The notes under the pieces are model-generated. The model did not search any database. It was not told where the DNA came from and was given only the letters and a program-made list of their open reading frames with translations. 58,728 nucleotides of DNA from an uncultured Fibrobacter sp. (lineage in GTDB: Bacteria; Fibrobacterota; Fibrobacteria; Fibrobacterales; Fibrobacteraceae). Position numbers and translations under genes: made by a program. Position 1 is the stretch's first letter. Every line of letters starts with the position of its first letter. Where the stretch lies: NCBI RefSeq assembly GCF_937877005.1, contig NZ_CALEFV010000247.1, positions 1 through 58,728 on the forward strand, read 5' to 3'. This document shows, piece by piece, positions 49,260 through 58,728 of the stretch.

Positions 49260-52200
49260 TTACCTGACACAACGAATCGCCATACCGATTACACGAATAC
49301 TCTGATACTGTTGAGTATCGTAAAATCCAAAGGGTCGGCCACGTCCCCAATAATCTCCAGAAGATGTCCAATAGAAGACGGACATCGACCTAGCCATCCT
49401 TGTAGTCATCGGATCCATTCCGTTTTGAAGATAAGCAATCTCATAGCCGGTCGGTGTAATATTCAGGCCATAGAGATTCTCGTCATGCCATCCCGTCGTA
49501 TCGGTGAAAGCCTTGGTGTCATAAGGCATAAGATCCCATCCGTCCCCATAGAAGGCATAGTATTTATTGAGTTTGTACAGGGTATCAAGCATGTCATGTA
49601 ATTCCGTCGAATCAGGCAAGCGCCAACCCGACGGGCAGGCTTTTGCTGCTGACGTCTTGCTATAAAGACGTCCTTCCGCATCACAATTCGTTGTAGAGCC
49701 CGCCACACAAACAGTCGAATCTACGCCCGCATAGTTAAGGTTCTGAGACATGAAATCGAGCCCATCTATTGTTACATAATTATACTTCTTGCTATCTCTC
49801 GAATCAGTAAATGTCTTTGTAACGCCGACCCACTTTCCGCCGGTACACTTACTAGTATTCGCACCATTGAACATCGTATGCCCTTCGCGAGACGCCGTGC
49901 AGTATCCCATATATTCGCGATCCGTCGATTTTGTCCATTTGTAAGAATATGACAGATGCTTGCATACGTAATGAACATCATGATAAGTAACGGTATCTCC
50001 GACAGACGAATATCCACAATAGGTTCCATGAGCCTTATCAAGAGAATCCAACTTATTCCAACCAGTAGACGTCTTGAGATCACAGACATATTCTTCATTA
50101 TTGAATACGACCGTCTTTCCGTCGTTACTCGTTCCGCACTCTCCGTAGAATATATACATGTTATCGACACGCGTCCATCCTAGGTTGGTACTTGCACATG
50201 TATACATGATTCCGTCCGAAGCTTTCTTGTACTTACCATAACTATTCTCGTCACATGTTCCCAAAGCGCCAATAACCGCACTGATGGCAGTCCATTTATA
50301 AAATCCACAGCGATAATACTGCCCATTTTTCAGTACAACTTCTCTCAGAATTTTTTCTGAACAGAAGCCCAATTTCTTGTCCAGCGAATCTGGGGCCACC
50401 CATGCGCTATCACGGCAACCATACATGGTTCCCAAGTATGTTTTCGTCTGACCAGCAGCCTCTCTGTCACATGTACCGAGCACCATGTCGCGACTCGCCC
50501 TTTCCCAGCTACCGTTCGAACAGACAAACACGGTGTCCACATTCTTCTTTGTAGTGCCTTCCAGAGCACTCGTGCACATTCCCAGCACGACTTCATAGGG
50601 ATCCATTTTTGTCCAGCCGTTCTCACCACAATAGTAGGTCGACCCATTCTTAACGGAAGCAGTCTTTCCACGTTTGCTTTCGGTGCAAAATCCGATTTCT
50701 TCTTCCAAAGAACCCAGTGTATACCACGAGGACGAGAGGCAATAATACTTACGGGAATTAACATCGATAATCTTGTAATACTTAGTACTATCGCATACAC
50801 CACCGATATCTGCGGCCTTAACTTCACGCCATCCACCATCGCAAATGTAGGCGTATCCCGATTCAGTCGAATCAATTTCGCCTTCGCGTTTTTCCGTGCA
50901 CAAGCCCATATCGGCTTCAAGATTATCCATCTCATACCAGCCATCCTCAAGGCAGATATACTTGACCCACCCGTAGAATGCAGTCTGGTTTATACGTTTC
51001 GGCGTGCACTCGCCCAAATAGTCCATCCGGGTCGCATAGCGCCATTCGGAGCTATCGCAAACGTAATAGTTCGTCTCAACGGTATCGATATGTCCCTGCT
51101 TCTTAGGTGAGCATATGCCAATTTCAAGTTCAATACTCGTGAAGGGTTCCCACTTCACACCGCGACATACGTAGCGGATATTTTCGTACTTCGCCTGCTG
51201 GAACATGTGCGTGCTGTCGCACACCCCGATATAGTCCGTCAAAATCGTCTTGCGCCAACCATTAGCTGAGCATGTATAGGCCTGTTCATAATAGAGGGTA
51301 TCGGTATCAATAAGCATCGTATCAATTTTTCCGATACTTATACTCTTACAGTAGCCAAGAGCATCCTCGACGGCAGTGAATCGACGCCAGCTTGAATCTT
51401 CGCAGGCGTAATATTTTCCATTGAACAGGTATGTCGTGCTATCGTTTGCAGCTGTACAGGAATCGCGCGATTCCGAAATATTCGCCAATCTCCATTCATC
51501 GTTCTTGCAGATATACATGGAATCGTTATAGACCGAGAACATTCCCTCGCTAACATGCGAACAATCATTGTTAAAATCATCGACCCAGTGGTTGTTGACG
51601 CAACGATAATTAGACTTATCCTTCATCACGTAGAACAGTTTCAAACTTTGCTGAGAGACCGAATCGCACAGAGGAAGATCATCCTGAGTCGCAACGATAT
51701 AGGTATAGCTGAGACAACGCAACAAGTAGTAGGACTCTTCAACTTCCTTCTGGAAGGTGAAGTCATCCTCCGTCCCTTCTATTGCCACCACGCTGCTATC
51801 GCTAGCAAGATAATAACCGACATTCCCTTGCGAAACACACTTCAACCCATCCATAGAAGACTTACAATAGCCTCCATGCGGAAAATTCATCAAGGAATCC
51901 AGTTCCGCATATTTCGAGCGGTAACGGTCTAGTTCACGCCAGTCATCCTTTGTCGGAACAGAAAAATCAGTCGGACATGCCCTATAGGCATTATAGGACT
52001 GGAAAAGGCGGCCATATTCGCTGCAGTTGCTCGATTCATCGTCATAGCACATGCTACGGGCTCCATAGGCATTGTACTTGACATTTTCAAGCATCCACTG
52101 GTACATGCCAAACTGCACCGTCATGACATCTTCGTCCGAATTGAAATCGTACACAGTAGTAACAAACACATCTCCCTTGGAGACCTTACTGTCGACCTCA

Positions 52201-52340
52201 ATTTCGCGCCGAGCATTGTTTTCAGAATTTTCCGAATCAGAGCTGGAAGACGAATCGGCGCCGCAAGCCGTAAACAGGGATGTACAGAGAAAAGAGCAAA
52301 TCAATCCTACAAGGAATGACCCTTTAGAAAAAACTCTCAT
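49260..52340 (-). CDS. FISUMP-domain lipoprotein with about 17 Cys-Trp modules
   Basis: Large (about 1026 residues) surface lipoprotein. ATG 52340 is preceded by AAAGGAAAGG; the frame is open further up but without a ribosome site. After the lipobox FTACGAD and a Ser-rich spacer lies a FISUMP domain (YQWMLENVKYNAYGARSMC, CSEYGRLFQSYNAYRACP, YYLLRCLSY). About 17 tandem modules then follow with the pattern LG-x-C ... G ... Y-x-C ... W (for example IGICSPKKQGHIDTVETNYYV, MGLCTEKREGEIDSTESGYA). A second FISUMP domain closes the chain (GLDFMSQNLNYAG, CDAEGRLYSKTSAAKACPSG, GMAIRCVR). The paired cysteines suggest one disulfide per module, giving a rod. Function unknown. Confidence 0.87.
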   Translation of the reverse strand: MRVFSKGSFLVGLICSFLCTSLFTACGADSSSSSDSENSENNARREIEVDSKVSKGDVFVTTVYDFNSDEDVMTVQFGMYQWMLENVKYNAYGARSMCYDDESSNCSEYGRLFQSYNAYRACPTDFSVPTKDDWRELDRYRSKYAELDSLMNFPHGGYCKSSMDGLKCVSQGNVGYYLASDSSVVAIEGTEDDFTFQKEVEESYYLLRCLSYTYIVATQDDLPLCDSVSQQSLKLFYVMKDKSNYRCVNNHWVDDFNNDCSHVSEGMFSVYNDSMYICKNDEWRLANISESRDSCTAANDSTTYLFNGKYYACEDSSWRRFTAVEDALGYCKSISIGKIDTMLIDTDTLYYEQAYTCSANGWRKTILTDYIGVCDSTHMFQQAKYENIRYVCRGVKWEPFTSIELEIGICSPKKQGHIDTVETNYYVCDSSEWRYATRMDYLGECTPKRINQTAFYGWVKYICLEDGWYEMDNLEADMGLCTEKREGEIDSTESGYAYICDGGWREVKAADIGGVCDSTKYYKIIDVNSRKYYCLSSSWYTLGSLEEEIGFCTESKRGKTASVKNGSTYYCGENGWTKMDPYEVVLGMCTSALEGTTKKNVDTVFVCSNGSWERASRDMVLGTCDREAAGQTKTYLGTMYGCRDSAWVAPDSLDKKLGFCSEKILREVVLKNGQYYRCGFYKWTAISAVIGALGTCDENSYGKYKKASDGIMYTCASTNLGWTRVDNMYIFYGECGTSNDGKTVVFNNEEYVCDLKTSTGWNKLDSLDKAHGTYCGYSSVGDTVTYHDVHYVCKHLSYSYKWTKSTDREYMGYCTASREGHTMFNGANTSKCTGGKWVGVTKTFTDSRDSKKYNYVTIDGLDFMSQNLNYAGVDSTVCVAGSTTNCDAEGRLYSKTSAAKACPSGWRLPDSTELHDMLDTLYKLNKYYAFYGDGWDLMPYDTKAFTDTTGWHDENLYGLNITPTGYEIAYLQNGMDPMTTRMARSMSVFYWTSSGDYWGRGRPFGFYDTQQYQSIRVIGMAIRCVR

Positions 52341-52442
52341 ATTTTCCTTTCCTTTTTTTCGTAATTGCAGAGCAACCCGAAAACACCATCTTACAATATA
52401 GAAACCTCTTTCAAAGCGAGAAAGAGGCAGATTCTGCAAAAA

Positions 52443-54122
52443 CTACGGTTTCAGCAGCAGCTTGTTGTTTTTCTGGAGGCCTTCGTTATCGAAACGGACG
52501 GTCGGGTCCATTCCGCCCCTGAAGGTATCCTCGCTCTCGTAGAGCGAAAGGGCCACAGAAACGCCCGACAGGGTCGCAACGTTTTTCTCCTCCGCAGTAA
52601 CTTTGTATGTAAACGCAAAGTCCTGCGAACTCTCGTCCTTGAACGTACCCTTGGGGATGCGAACCGTCTCGCCGATTTGCGCAAGAGCCTTCCCCGTACT
52701 GTCAACGAATTCCGCCACCATGTAGATATCGAAGAAACAGGGCGCCACGCCGGTATTCTTGACGGTGATGTTCAGCGTGCTCGCGGTATCGGCGCCAGTG
52801 ACGGTCAAAAGTTCCGCGTGCATCACCGTGAAGTTATAGCCGATGACCTTGGTCATGGAATCCGCAAGCGCCTTGTTGTCGTTGTAGAAGCGGTAGCCGC
52901 AATCGTCGAAGTCCTGGTCCAGCACGTAGTAGGTCAGGTGCGCAGTCCTGATGGCATCCACCCAGCGCTCCGGAGTCCACTTGAGGTAGCCGCCGGGAAT
53001 CACATCGGTGTAGTTCAGCATGATGGCATAGCCGCCGCAGTTCTCCGCGACGGTGGGCATGTTCGCCTCGTAGGCGCGCACCAGCGAATCCGCAGTTCCG
53101 GGAATGCCGATGAGGCAGTCATCGCGCTTGGTAATGCCGAGGCTTAGCGCGTAGGTATAGACATCCCCGTAGCCGTCGGAAGGGAGCACCAGCAGGGATT
53201 TCTTGAACACGGAGGCGTAATGCTTCAGCATGTCCTTCTGGATTTCAACCGAAGGCATGTGGCTGCCGTCCAGGTTCGAGACGTGCCATTCGCCCCATTC
53301 GCCAAACGAGCGCACGTCGATGTATTCGATGCGCGGGTCGCCGTCGTACTTTGCCGCAAGCGCCGTCGCGAACTCCTTCGCATAATGCAGGTAGACGGAA
53401 TCATCCCACACGGGAACGGCCGCATTGGCGTTGTTTTCCTTGTACCTGGCCGTAATCTTTTTCGCACCTTCCTCGTAAACGTATTTCGGAGTCCAGTCGT
53501 AGTTCTCCTCGGGGGTGCTATCGTCCCGGATGAACGAAGGCGAATACGGGAACACGCGCAGGGCGTATCCCATGTTGTGCGCAGTGAGCGCATCCAGCAG
53601 TTCTTCCAGTTCGCTCCAGTCGTAGACATCCTTTGCCGGGTTCAGCTTGTTCCACTGCTGGTAGCCGGAACCGTAGGTAACCAGGTTCCATGCGCCGTTG
53701 TTCAGGGAGCCGTGGGGGCCGTACTCGAATCCAGGATCAAAGGTCCATGCGGCTTCCGTCGGGACGGTAAACCCCTTGTGCGGGTTGGTGAGCGGGCCAT
53801 CGAAACGCCTGAGGGTGTAGGTGATTCTGGAGGTGTCACCATCAACGGTCGTGTCGGCATTGTTCGAGCTAGATTCAACAACAGCACTACTGGAACTTGT
53901 AGACGGCGTATTCGCAAAAGATGACGGCGCAGAAGCAGGAGAACTGCCAGTAAGGATTGCAGTCGACGAGCACGGAAAATCAGAGGAACTCGACACCTCT
54001 ACAGCCGCACTATTTTCGTCTCCGACAGGGTCGACCGGGGCTGCACTACCTCCATCTTCCCCACAAGCGATAAGGGCAACGGAAACAATGGCCATCAAAC
54101 CTAACTGGACAAGGCAATTCAT
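52443..54122 (-). CDS. DUF4832/DUF4874-type lipoprotein, glycosidase-like barrel
   Basis: A 559-residue lipoprotein (lipobox LIACGED, Cys about 20) with a 70-residue Ser/Thr/Ala-rich spacer. The body resembles DUF4874/DUF4832 proteins, which look like TIM-barrel glycoside hydrolases: GPLTNPHKGFTVPTEAAW, YQQWNKLNPAKDVYDWSELEELLDALTAHNMGYALRV, YIDVRSFGEWGEWHVS, GYAIMLNYTDVIPGGYLKWTP. GEWGEW could supply acidic catalytic residues. The C-terminal 110 residues form a beta sandwich (LNITVKNTGVAPCFFDIYMVAEF). It is divergent from lexA, with 230 bp between starts. Polysaccharide degradation is inferred from family resemblance only. Confidence 0.75.
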   Translation of the reverse strand: MNCLVQLGLMAIVSVALIACGEDGGSAAPVDPVGDENSAAVEVSSSSDFPCSSTAILTGSSPASAPSSFANTPSTSSSSAVVESSSNNADTTVDGDTSRITYTLRRFDGPLTNPHKGFTVPTEAAWTFDPGFEYGPHGSLNNGAWNLVTYGSGYQQWNKLNPAKDVYDWSELEELLDALTAHNMGYALRVFPYSPSFIRDDSTPEENYDWTPKYVYEEGAKKITARYKENNANAAVPVWDDSVYLHYAKEFATALAAKYDGDPRIEYIDVRSFGEWGEWHVSNLDGSHMPSVEIQKDMLKHYASVFKKSLLVLPSDGYGDVYTYALSLGITKRDDCLIGIPGTADSLVRAYEANMPTVAENCGGYAIMLNYTDVIPGGYLKWTPERWVDAIRTAHLTYYVLDQDFDDCGYRFYNDNKALADSMTKVIGYNFTVMHAELLTVTGADTASTLNITVKNTGVAPCFFDIYMVAEFVDSTGKALAQIGETVRIPKGTFKDESSQDFAFTYKVTAEEKNVATLSGVSVALSLYESEDTFRGGMDPTVRFDNEGLQKNNKLLLKP

Positions 54123-54253
54123 TCTATCCCCTTAGTTTGCGTATAAATATGAATCGAAGGACTCTTTTTGCCTCTTAATATATGTTTTTCCATGGTAAAA
54201 TCATCATCTATATCAAATATGATGAACAATTACACCCATTCTTATAAAAAAAA

Positions 54254-54267
54254 AGCTCTTTTGTGCA
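54254..54267 (+). promoter_or_regulatory. upstream LexA-like box of lexA
   Basis: AGCTCTTTTGTGCA matches TGCNC-N4-GTGCA with one mismatch and lies 31 bp (about three helical turns) upstream of the perfect box. Confidence 0.7.
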
Positions 54268-54276
54268 GTGAACCTA

Positions 54277-54307
54277 TTGACAAATGCTCTTTTGTGCATT
54301 ATATTTG
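54277..54307 (+). promoter_or_regulatory. lexA promoter with LexA box in the spacer
   Basis: TTGACA (54277-54282), 17-bp spacer, TATATTTG (54300-54307). The spacer contains TGCTCTTTTGTGCA (54285-54298), a perfect match to TGCNC-N4-GTGCA, so LexA binding would block polymerase directly. Confidence 0.9.
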
Positions 54308-54352
54308 TACATATAGTATTGCGACGAATTTTTCGTCTATATGAGGTAGAAT

Positions 54353-55027
54353 ATGACAAACGACAAGAACATCATGGAGAATCTGGATCAGCGCAAGGAA
54401 CTGACCCCCCGTCAGGAAGAAATTCTGGAATACATCAAGAAATATTCCAAGGAAAACCGCATGCCGCCTACCGTCCGCGAAATCGGCAACCATTTTGAAA
54501 TATCCTCTACCAACGGAGTCCGCTCCATCCTTGCTGCCCTCATCAAGAAGGGCTACATCAACCGCTCTCCAAGACTTAGCCGCGGTATCGAAGTCATCGA
54601 TGACGGCAGTAGTGAAAATTCCGCAGCACAGCCGACAAACACCATTGAAATTCCCATCGTAGGTCGTGTCGCCGCCGGCACTCCCATTCTCGCCGTTCAG
54701 AACCTCGAGGGCACAGTCACCATCGACCGAGACTTCCTCGCCTGCCGTTCTGACGTCTTTGCACTCCGTGTCAAGGGCGACTCCATGATCAACGCAGGTA
54801 TTCTTGACGGCGACCTTATCTTCGCCCGTCAACAAAAAACCGCAGACCGTGGCGAAATCATCGTGGCTCAAGTCGATAACGAAGCAACGGTCAAGTACTA
54901 CCACCCTGCCGCAGACCACATCGAACTGCGTCCGGCAAACCCGCGCTACCGTCCCATCATCGTAAAGAAAGACAAAAATTTCTCCATCGCAGGTAAGCTC
55001 ATCGGCGTCATGCGCAAGGTCAATTAA
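54353..55027 (+). CDS. lexA: LexA SOS repressor
   Basis: Represses DNA-damage genes and self-cleaves when stimulated by RecA. The winged helix comprises ELTPRQEEILEYIKKY and PPTVREIGNHFEISSTNGVRSIL; the cleavage site is Ala108-Gly109 in RVAAGTP; the catalytic dyad is Ser144 in KGDSMINAG and Lys181 in DNEATVKYY. Length 224 is slightly above the usual 200-215 because of a short N-terminal extension before the DNA-binding domain. GAGGTAGA precedes ATG 54353. Two LexA-type boxes upstream indicate autorepression. A terminator follows 18 bp after the stop. Confidence 0.97.
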   Translation: MTNDKNIMENLDQRKELTPRQEEILEYIKKYSKENRMPPTVREIGNHFEISSTNGVRSILAALIKKGYINRSPRLSRGIEVIDDGSSENSAAQPTNTIEIPIVGRVAAGTPILAVQNLEGTVTIDRDFLACRSDVFALRVKGDSMINAGILDGDLIFARQQKTADRGEIIVAQVDNEATVKYYHPAADHIELRPANPRYRPIIVKKDKNFSIAGKLIGVMRKVN

Positions 55028-55044
55028 ATATTTCTCCTCATTAT

Positions 55045-55074
55045 AAAAAGAACCCCTTTGAAGGGGTTCTTTTT
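55045..55074. terminator. bidirectional terminator between lexA and the H1-like gene
   Basis: AAAAAGAACCCC-TTTGA-AGGGGTTCTTTTT, perfect stem with runs on both sides. Confidence 0.9.
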
Positions 55075-55100
55075 ATATTCTCTCGATCCATTCAGGAAAA

Positions 55101-56240
55101 TTAGTCGTCGAGTTCAGCCAGATCCTCTTCGGCTTCCTTCAGATCGTCTGCATCCGGTCCGATAATATCGTCATCATCTTCATCCAGAGAATCACCGCCC
55201 ATGGCTCCCAGCTGGTATTCCACCTTACGGGCTTCCTTGGACTGGCCTAACTTAAGAATTGCAGCGCATTCTTCGCAATAACCAAGATGCTTGTCGACCC
55301 AGAATTCAGGAGACACCAAGTTGCGGTTGCAACGGGTACACATCTGCGTCGCCGCTTCACGCTCGAAAATCATATTCTGCTCTTCGAGTTCCTTGAGGAT
55401 TCGTTCCGTCAGTTCTTCCTGGGTCTCTTCGGCCAGGGAGGCCTTGTGGCGAATTGCGGATGTCGGCTTCATATCCAGATTCTTCAATTCAGAAGACATT
55501 TTCTTCTTGTTCGAGCGGTCTTCCTGTTCGTCAATTTTAATGAAAATAGATGTCTTGGAAAGCTTCTTCACGCCCTGCAGAAGGACCGCATAATCATATT
55601 CAATCTTCGGCTTCTTCTCTACATGCTTGACGTCATCAACTTGAGCCACTTCCGCTACAGCTTGCGGAGCAGGCTGCGCCTGATTTTTAACTTTGCCACC
55701 CTTCTTGATCGAGGAATTCTCTTCGTTCTTGACAGATTTGTCCTTAACGGCTGCGGCATTCTTCGACTTGTCAGACTTCTTGACCTGCGCCGGCTTCACC
55801 TCCGGCTTTACCGGCTTGGCAGGCTTCACCGGTTTTGCCGGCTTCGCGGGTTTAGCAGGCTTCGCGGGTTTCGTCGGCTTAGTGGACTTCACCGGCTTGG
55901 CCGCAGGCTTAACTGTTTTTACCGGCTTAGCAGCCTTCACTGACTTTGCGGCAGACTTAGCTGGTTTCGCCTGCTTTACAGGTTTTGCAGCAACCTTGGC
56001 TGGCTTGGCTGCAGCAGGCTTTGTCGCCTTCACCGACTTAGCCGAAGCCTTGACGGGCTTCGCAGCGGCTTTCGCAGGCTTCTTCGACGCACTGGCTGCG
56101 GCAGTCTTTTTAGCCGGAACCTTTGCGGCGGACTTTTTCGGAGCAGGTTTTGCAGCGGCGGCAGCCTTCTTGGCAGCAGGCTTCTTAGCGACGCTAGCGG
56201 GAGCCTTCTTTTCCTTGGATGCTACTTTCTTAGAACTCAT
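55101..56240 (-). CDS. histone H1-like basic tail fused to a DksA/TraR-like zinc-finger protein
   Basis: A 379-residue protein in two parts. Residues 1-190 are almost only Lys, Ala, Pro, Val and Ser (KKPAAKKAAAAAKPAPKK, KPAKPAKPAKPVKPAK), like eukaryotic H1 tails and bacterial H1-like proteins, and should bind DNA or RNA. Residues 215-379 contain a helical region (EETQEELTERILKELEEQN) and a four-Cys zinc motif, CTRC-x17-CEEC (about 311-335), the spacing found in DksA/TraR, then an acidic end (DEDDDDIIGPDADDLKEAEEDLAELDD). It may act on RNA polymerase or chromosome structure; this is inference. It is translated 3 bp after the cyclophilin gene on the same strand. Confidence 0.7.
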   Translation of the reverse strand: MSSKKVASKEKKAPASVAKKPAAKKAAAAAKPAPKKSAAKVPAKKTAAASASKKPAKAAAKPVKASAKSVKATKPAAAKPAKVAAKPVKQAKPAKSAAKSVKAAKPVKTVKPAAKPVKSTKPTKPAKPAKPAKPAKPVKPAKPVKPEVKPAQVKKSDKSKNAAAVKDKSVKNEENSSIKKGGKVKNQAQPAPQAVAEVAQVDDVKHVEKKPKIEYDYAVLLQGVKKLSKTSIFIKIDEQEDRSNKKKMSSELKNLDMKPTSAIRHKASLAEETQEELTERILKELEEQNMIFEREAATQMCTRCNRNLVSPEFWVDKHLGYCEECAAILKLGQSKEARKVEYQLGAMGGDSLDEDDDDIIGPDADDLKEAEEDLAELDD

Positions 56241-56243
56241 AGA

Positions 56244-56816
56244 TTACTTCTTTTCAACGATGGTTATGTTAATTATAGGATCATTCGGTTCAATGCGGCA
56301 AACGACATCTTGACCTTCCAGGACCTTTCCGAAAACGGTATGCTTGCCGTCTAGATGGTGTTGAGGCGTCTGCGTTATAAAGAACTGGGAACCGTTCGTA
56401 TTGGGACCGCGGTTCGCCATCGAAATAACGCCCGCTTCGTGTTTAAGCTTAGAAATTTCATCGTCAATGGTGTATCCAGGACCTCCCGTTCCATTTCCTT
56501 GCGGATCCCCCCCCTGGATCATGAATCCGGGAATCACGCGATGGAACGTGAGACCGTTGTAAAAGCCCTTGTTTGCAAGATCGACAAAATTAGCAACTGT
56601 GTTGGGAACCGACTTGAAATCAAGATCAAGAACAATCTTGCCTTCATGCGTCTCGATAACAGCCTGTATTCCCTTGATTCCTGAATAATCCTTTTCGAAG
56701 ACCTTGCCTTCGGCACAGCCAAAGCTGACAAGGGCAGCAATCAATACAACAACCATTGCCAGCGGATGAAAACCGCTGGAGCGAACAAAATTCGAAAACA
56801 TTTTCATAACAACCAT
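56244..56816 (-). CDS. cyclophilin-type peptidyl-prolyl isomerase, lipoprotein
   Basis: Folding catalyst interconverting proline cis and trans forms, placed outside the cytoplasm by a signal peptide with lipobox SFGCAEG (Cys about 34). The cyclophilin core is complete: NTVANFVDLANKGFYNGLTFHRVIPGFMIQGGDPQGNGTGGPGY includes the catalytic Arg in FHRV, and SMANRGPNTNGSQFFIT and LDGKHTVFGKVLEGQDVV follow. It is a minimal 190-residue single-domain type. Three in-frame ATG codons (56816, 56807, 56801) compete and none has a good ribosome site. It is upstream of the H1-like gene in the same operon. Confidence 0.93.
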   Translation of the reverse strand: MVVMKMFSNFVRSSGFHPLAMVVVLIAALVSFGCAEGKVFEKDYSGIKGIQAVIETHEGKIVLDLDFKSVPNTVANFVDLANKGFYNGLTFHRVIPGFMIQGGDPQGNGTGGPGYTIDDEISKLKHEAGVISMANRGPNTNGSQFFITQTPQHHLDGKHTVFGKVLEGQDVVCRIEPNDPIINITIVEKK

Positions 56817-56888
56817 GGAATAATGGTGCTTAACCTTAATTTATATTGCGAATATAGCTTTTTTGTAAAGGTGTTTTTTTGCATTTTC

Positions 56889-56896
56889 TATATTTA
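56889..56896 (+). promoter_or_regulatory. lepA promoter core
   Basis: TATATTTA about 42 bp before the lepA ATG, a one-base variant of TAnnTTTG, in an AT-rich stretch. Confidence 0.45.
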
Positions 56897-56938
56897 GGCC
56901 CAAAAAACGCCGTATTCACACAGGAATTGACCCCGCGT

Positions 56939-58728
<1,790 letters not shown>

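Noticed and set aside
52365..53147. 260-codon plus-strand frame near the DUF4832 gene end
   Set aside because: Antisense to the DUF4832-type lipoprotein gene; no plausible start context.

Overview
The window looks like a chromosomal segment of a Fibrobacter-type bacterium (phylum Fibrobacterota, FCB superphylum). The reasons are: paralogous FISUMP lipoproteins; a GH16 licheninase with the circularly permuted domain order of the F. succinogenes enzyme; serine-rich linkers and lipoproteins beginning Cys-(Gly/Ser)-Asp-(Asp/Ser)-Ser; a LexA box matching TGCNC-N4-GTGCA; and promoter cores resembling the Bacteroidota TAnnTTTG element. Both edges cut genes: a GH43 enzyme on the left and lepA on the right. 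No prophage, IS element, rRNA operon or CRISPR array was seen.

Layout. 1-5.7 kb: GH43-CBM6 enzyme (-), lipoprotein and grpE (-), secreted GH5 cellulase (+). 5.8-8.8 kb: lipoprotein, M3 peptidase, tRNA-Ser(GGA), omega-like subunit (+). 8.8-12.7 kb (-): a two-gene DNA-repair-type radical SAM system (TIGR03916/TIGR03915 type) under a LexA-boxed promoter, followed 19 bp later by a GH5 enzyme with no visible signal peptide. 12.7-16.3 kb: lipoprotein, a hairpin-rich modular repeat, mdh, a small ORF, and a Phd/YefM-RelE toxin-antitoxin pair. 16.3-24.8 kb: U32-like protein, phosphodiesterase, Rpn-type C-terminal fragment with a nested-hairpin leader, amino-acid ABC transporter, radical SAM protein, and purine salvage genes (apt, nucleoside hydrolase-like, NCS2 permease). 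24.9-34.1 kb: argH, clostripain-like lipoprotein, glyS, M23 peptidase, dus, ClC. 34.2-37.7 kb: GH16 licheninase, double-HTH regulator, IMP cyclohydrolase-like protein. 37.7-41.2 kb (-): secreted protein, PIN protein, gatB, small membrane protein. 41.3-47.3 kb: porin-like protein with an Ala/Pro/Glu arm, TatD, mfd. 47.3-54.1 kb (-): two FISUMP lipoproteins built of tandem Cys...Cys-Trp modules, and a DUF4832-type lipoprotein. 54.3-58.7 kb: lexA, a histone-H1-like/DksA-like fusion, cyclophilin, lepA.

Main themes are plant cell-wall degradation at the cell surface (GH43, GH5, GH16, lipoproteins) and an SOS module linking lexA to a poorly understood radical SAM repair pair. The observations I consider most novel are: the modular hairpin element repeated immediately downstream of mdh and of the porin gene; the shared LexA/promoter architecture of lexA and the radical SAM operon; at least three genes with a TAnnTTTG promoter core exactly 5 nt before the start codon and no ribosome binding site (possible leaderless mRNAs); the 17- and 11-fold Cys-module arrays; and a dispersed palindromic repeat translated in frame inside GrpE and inside a signal peptide. 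All calls come from reading the sequence; no database search was run.
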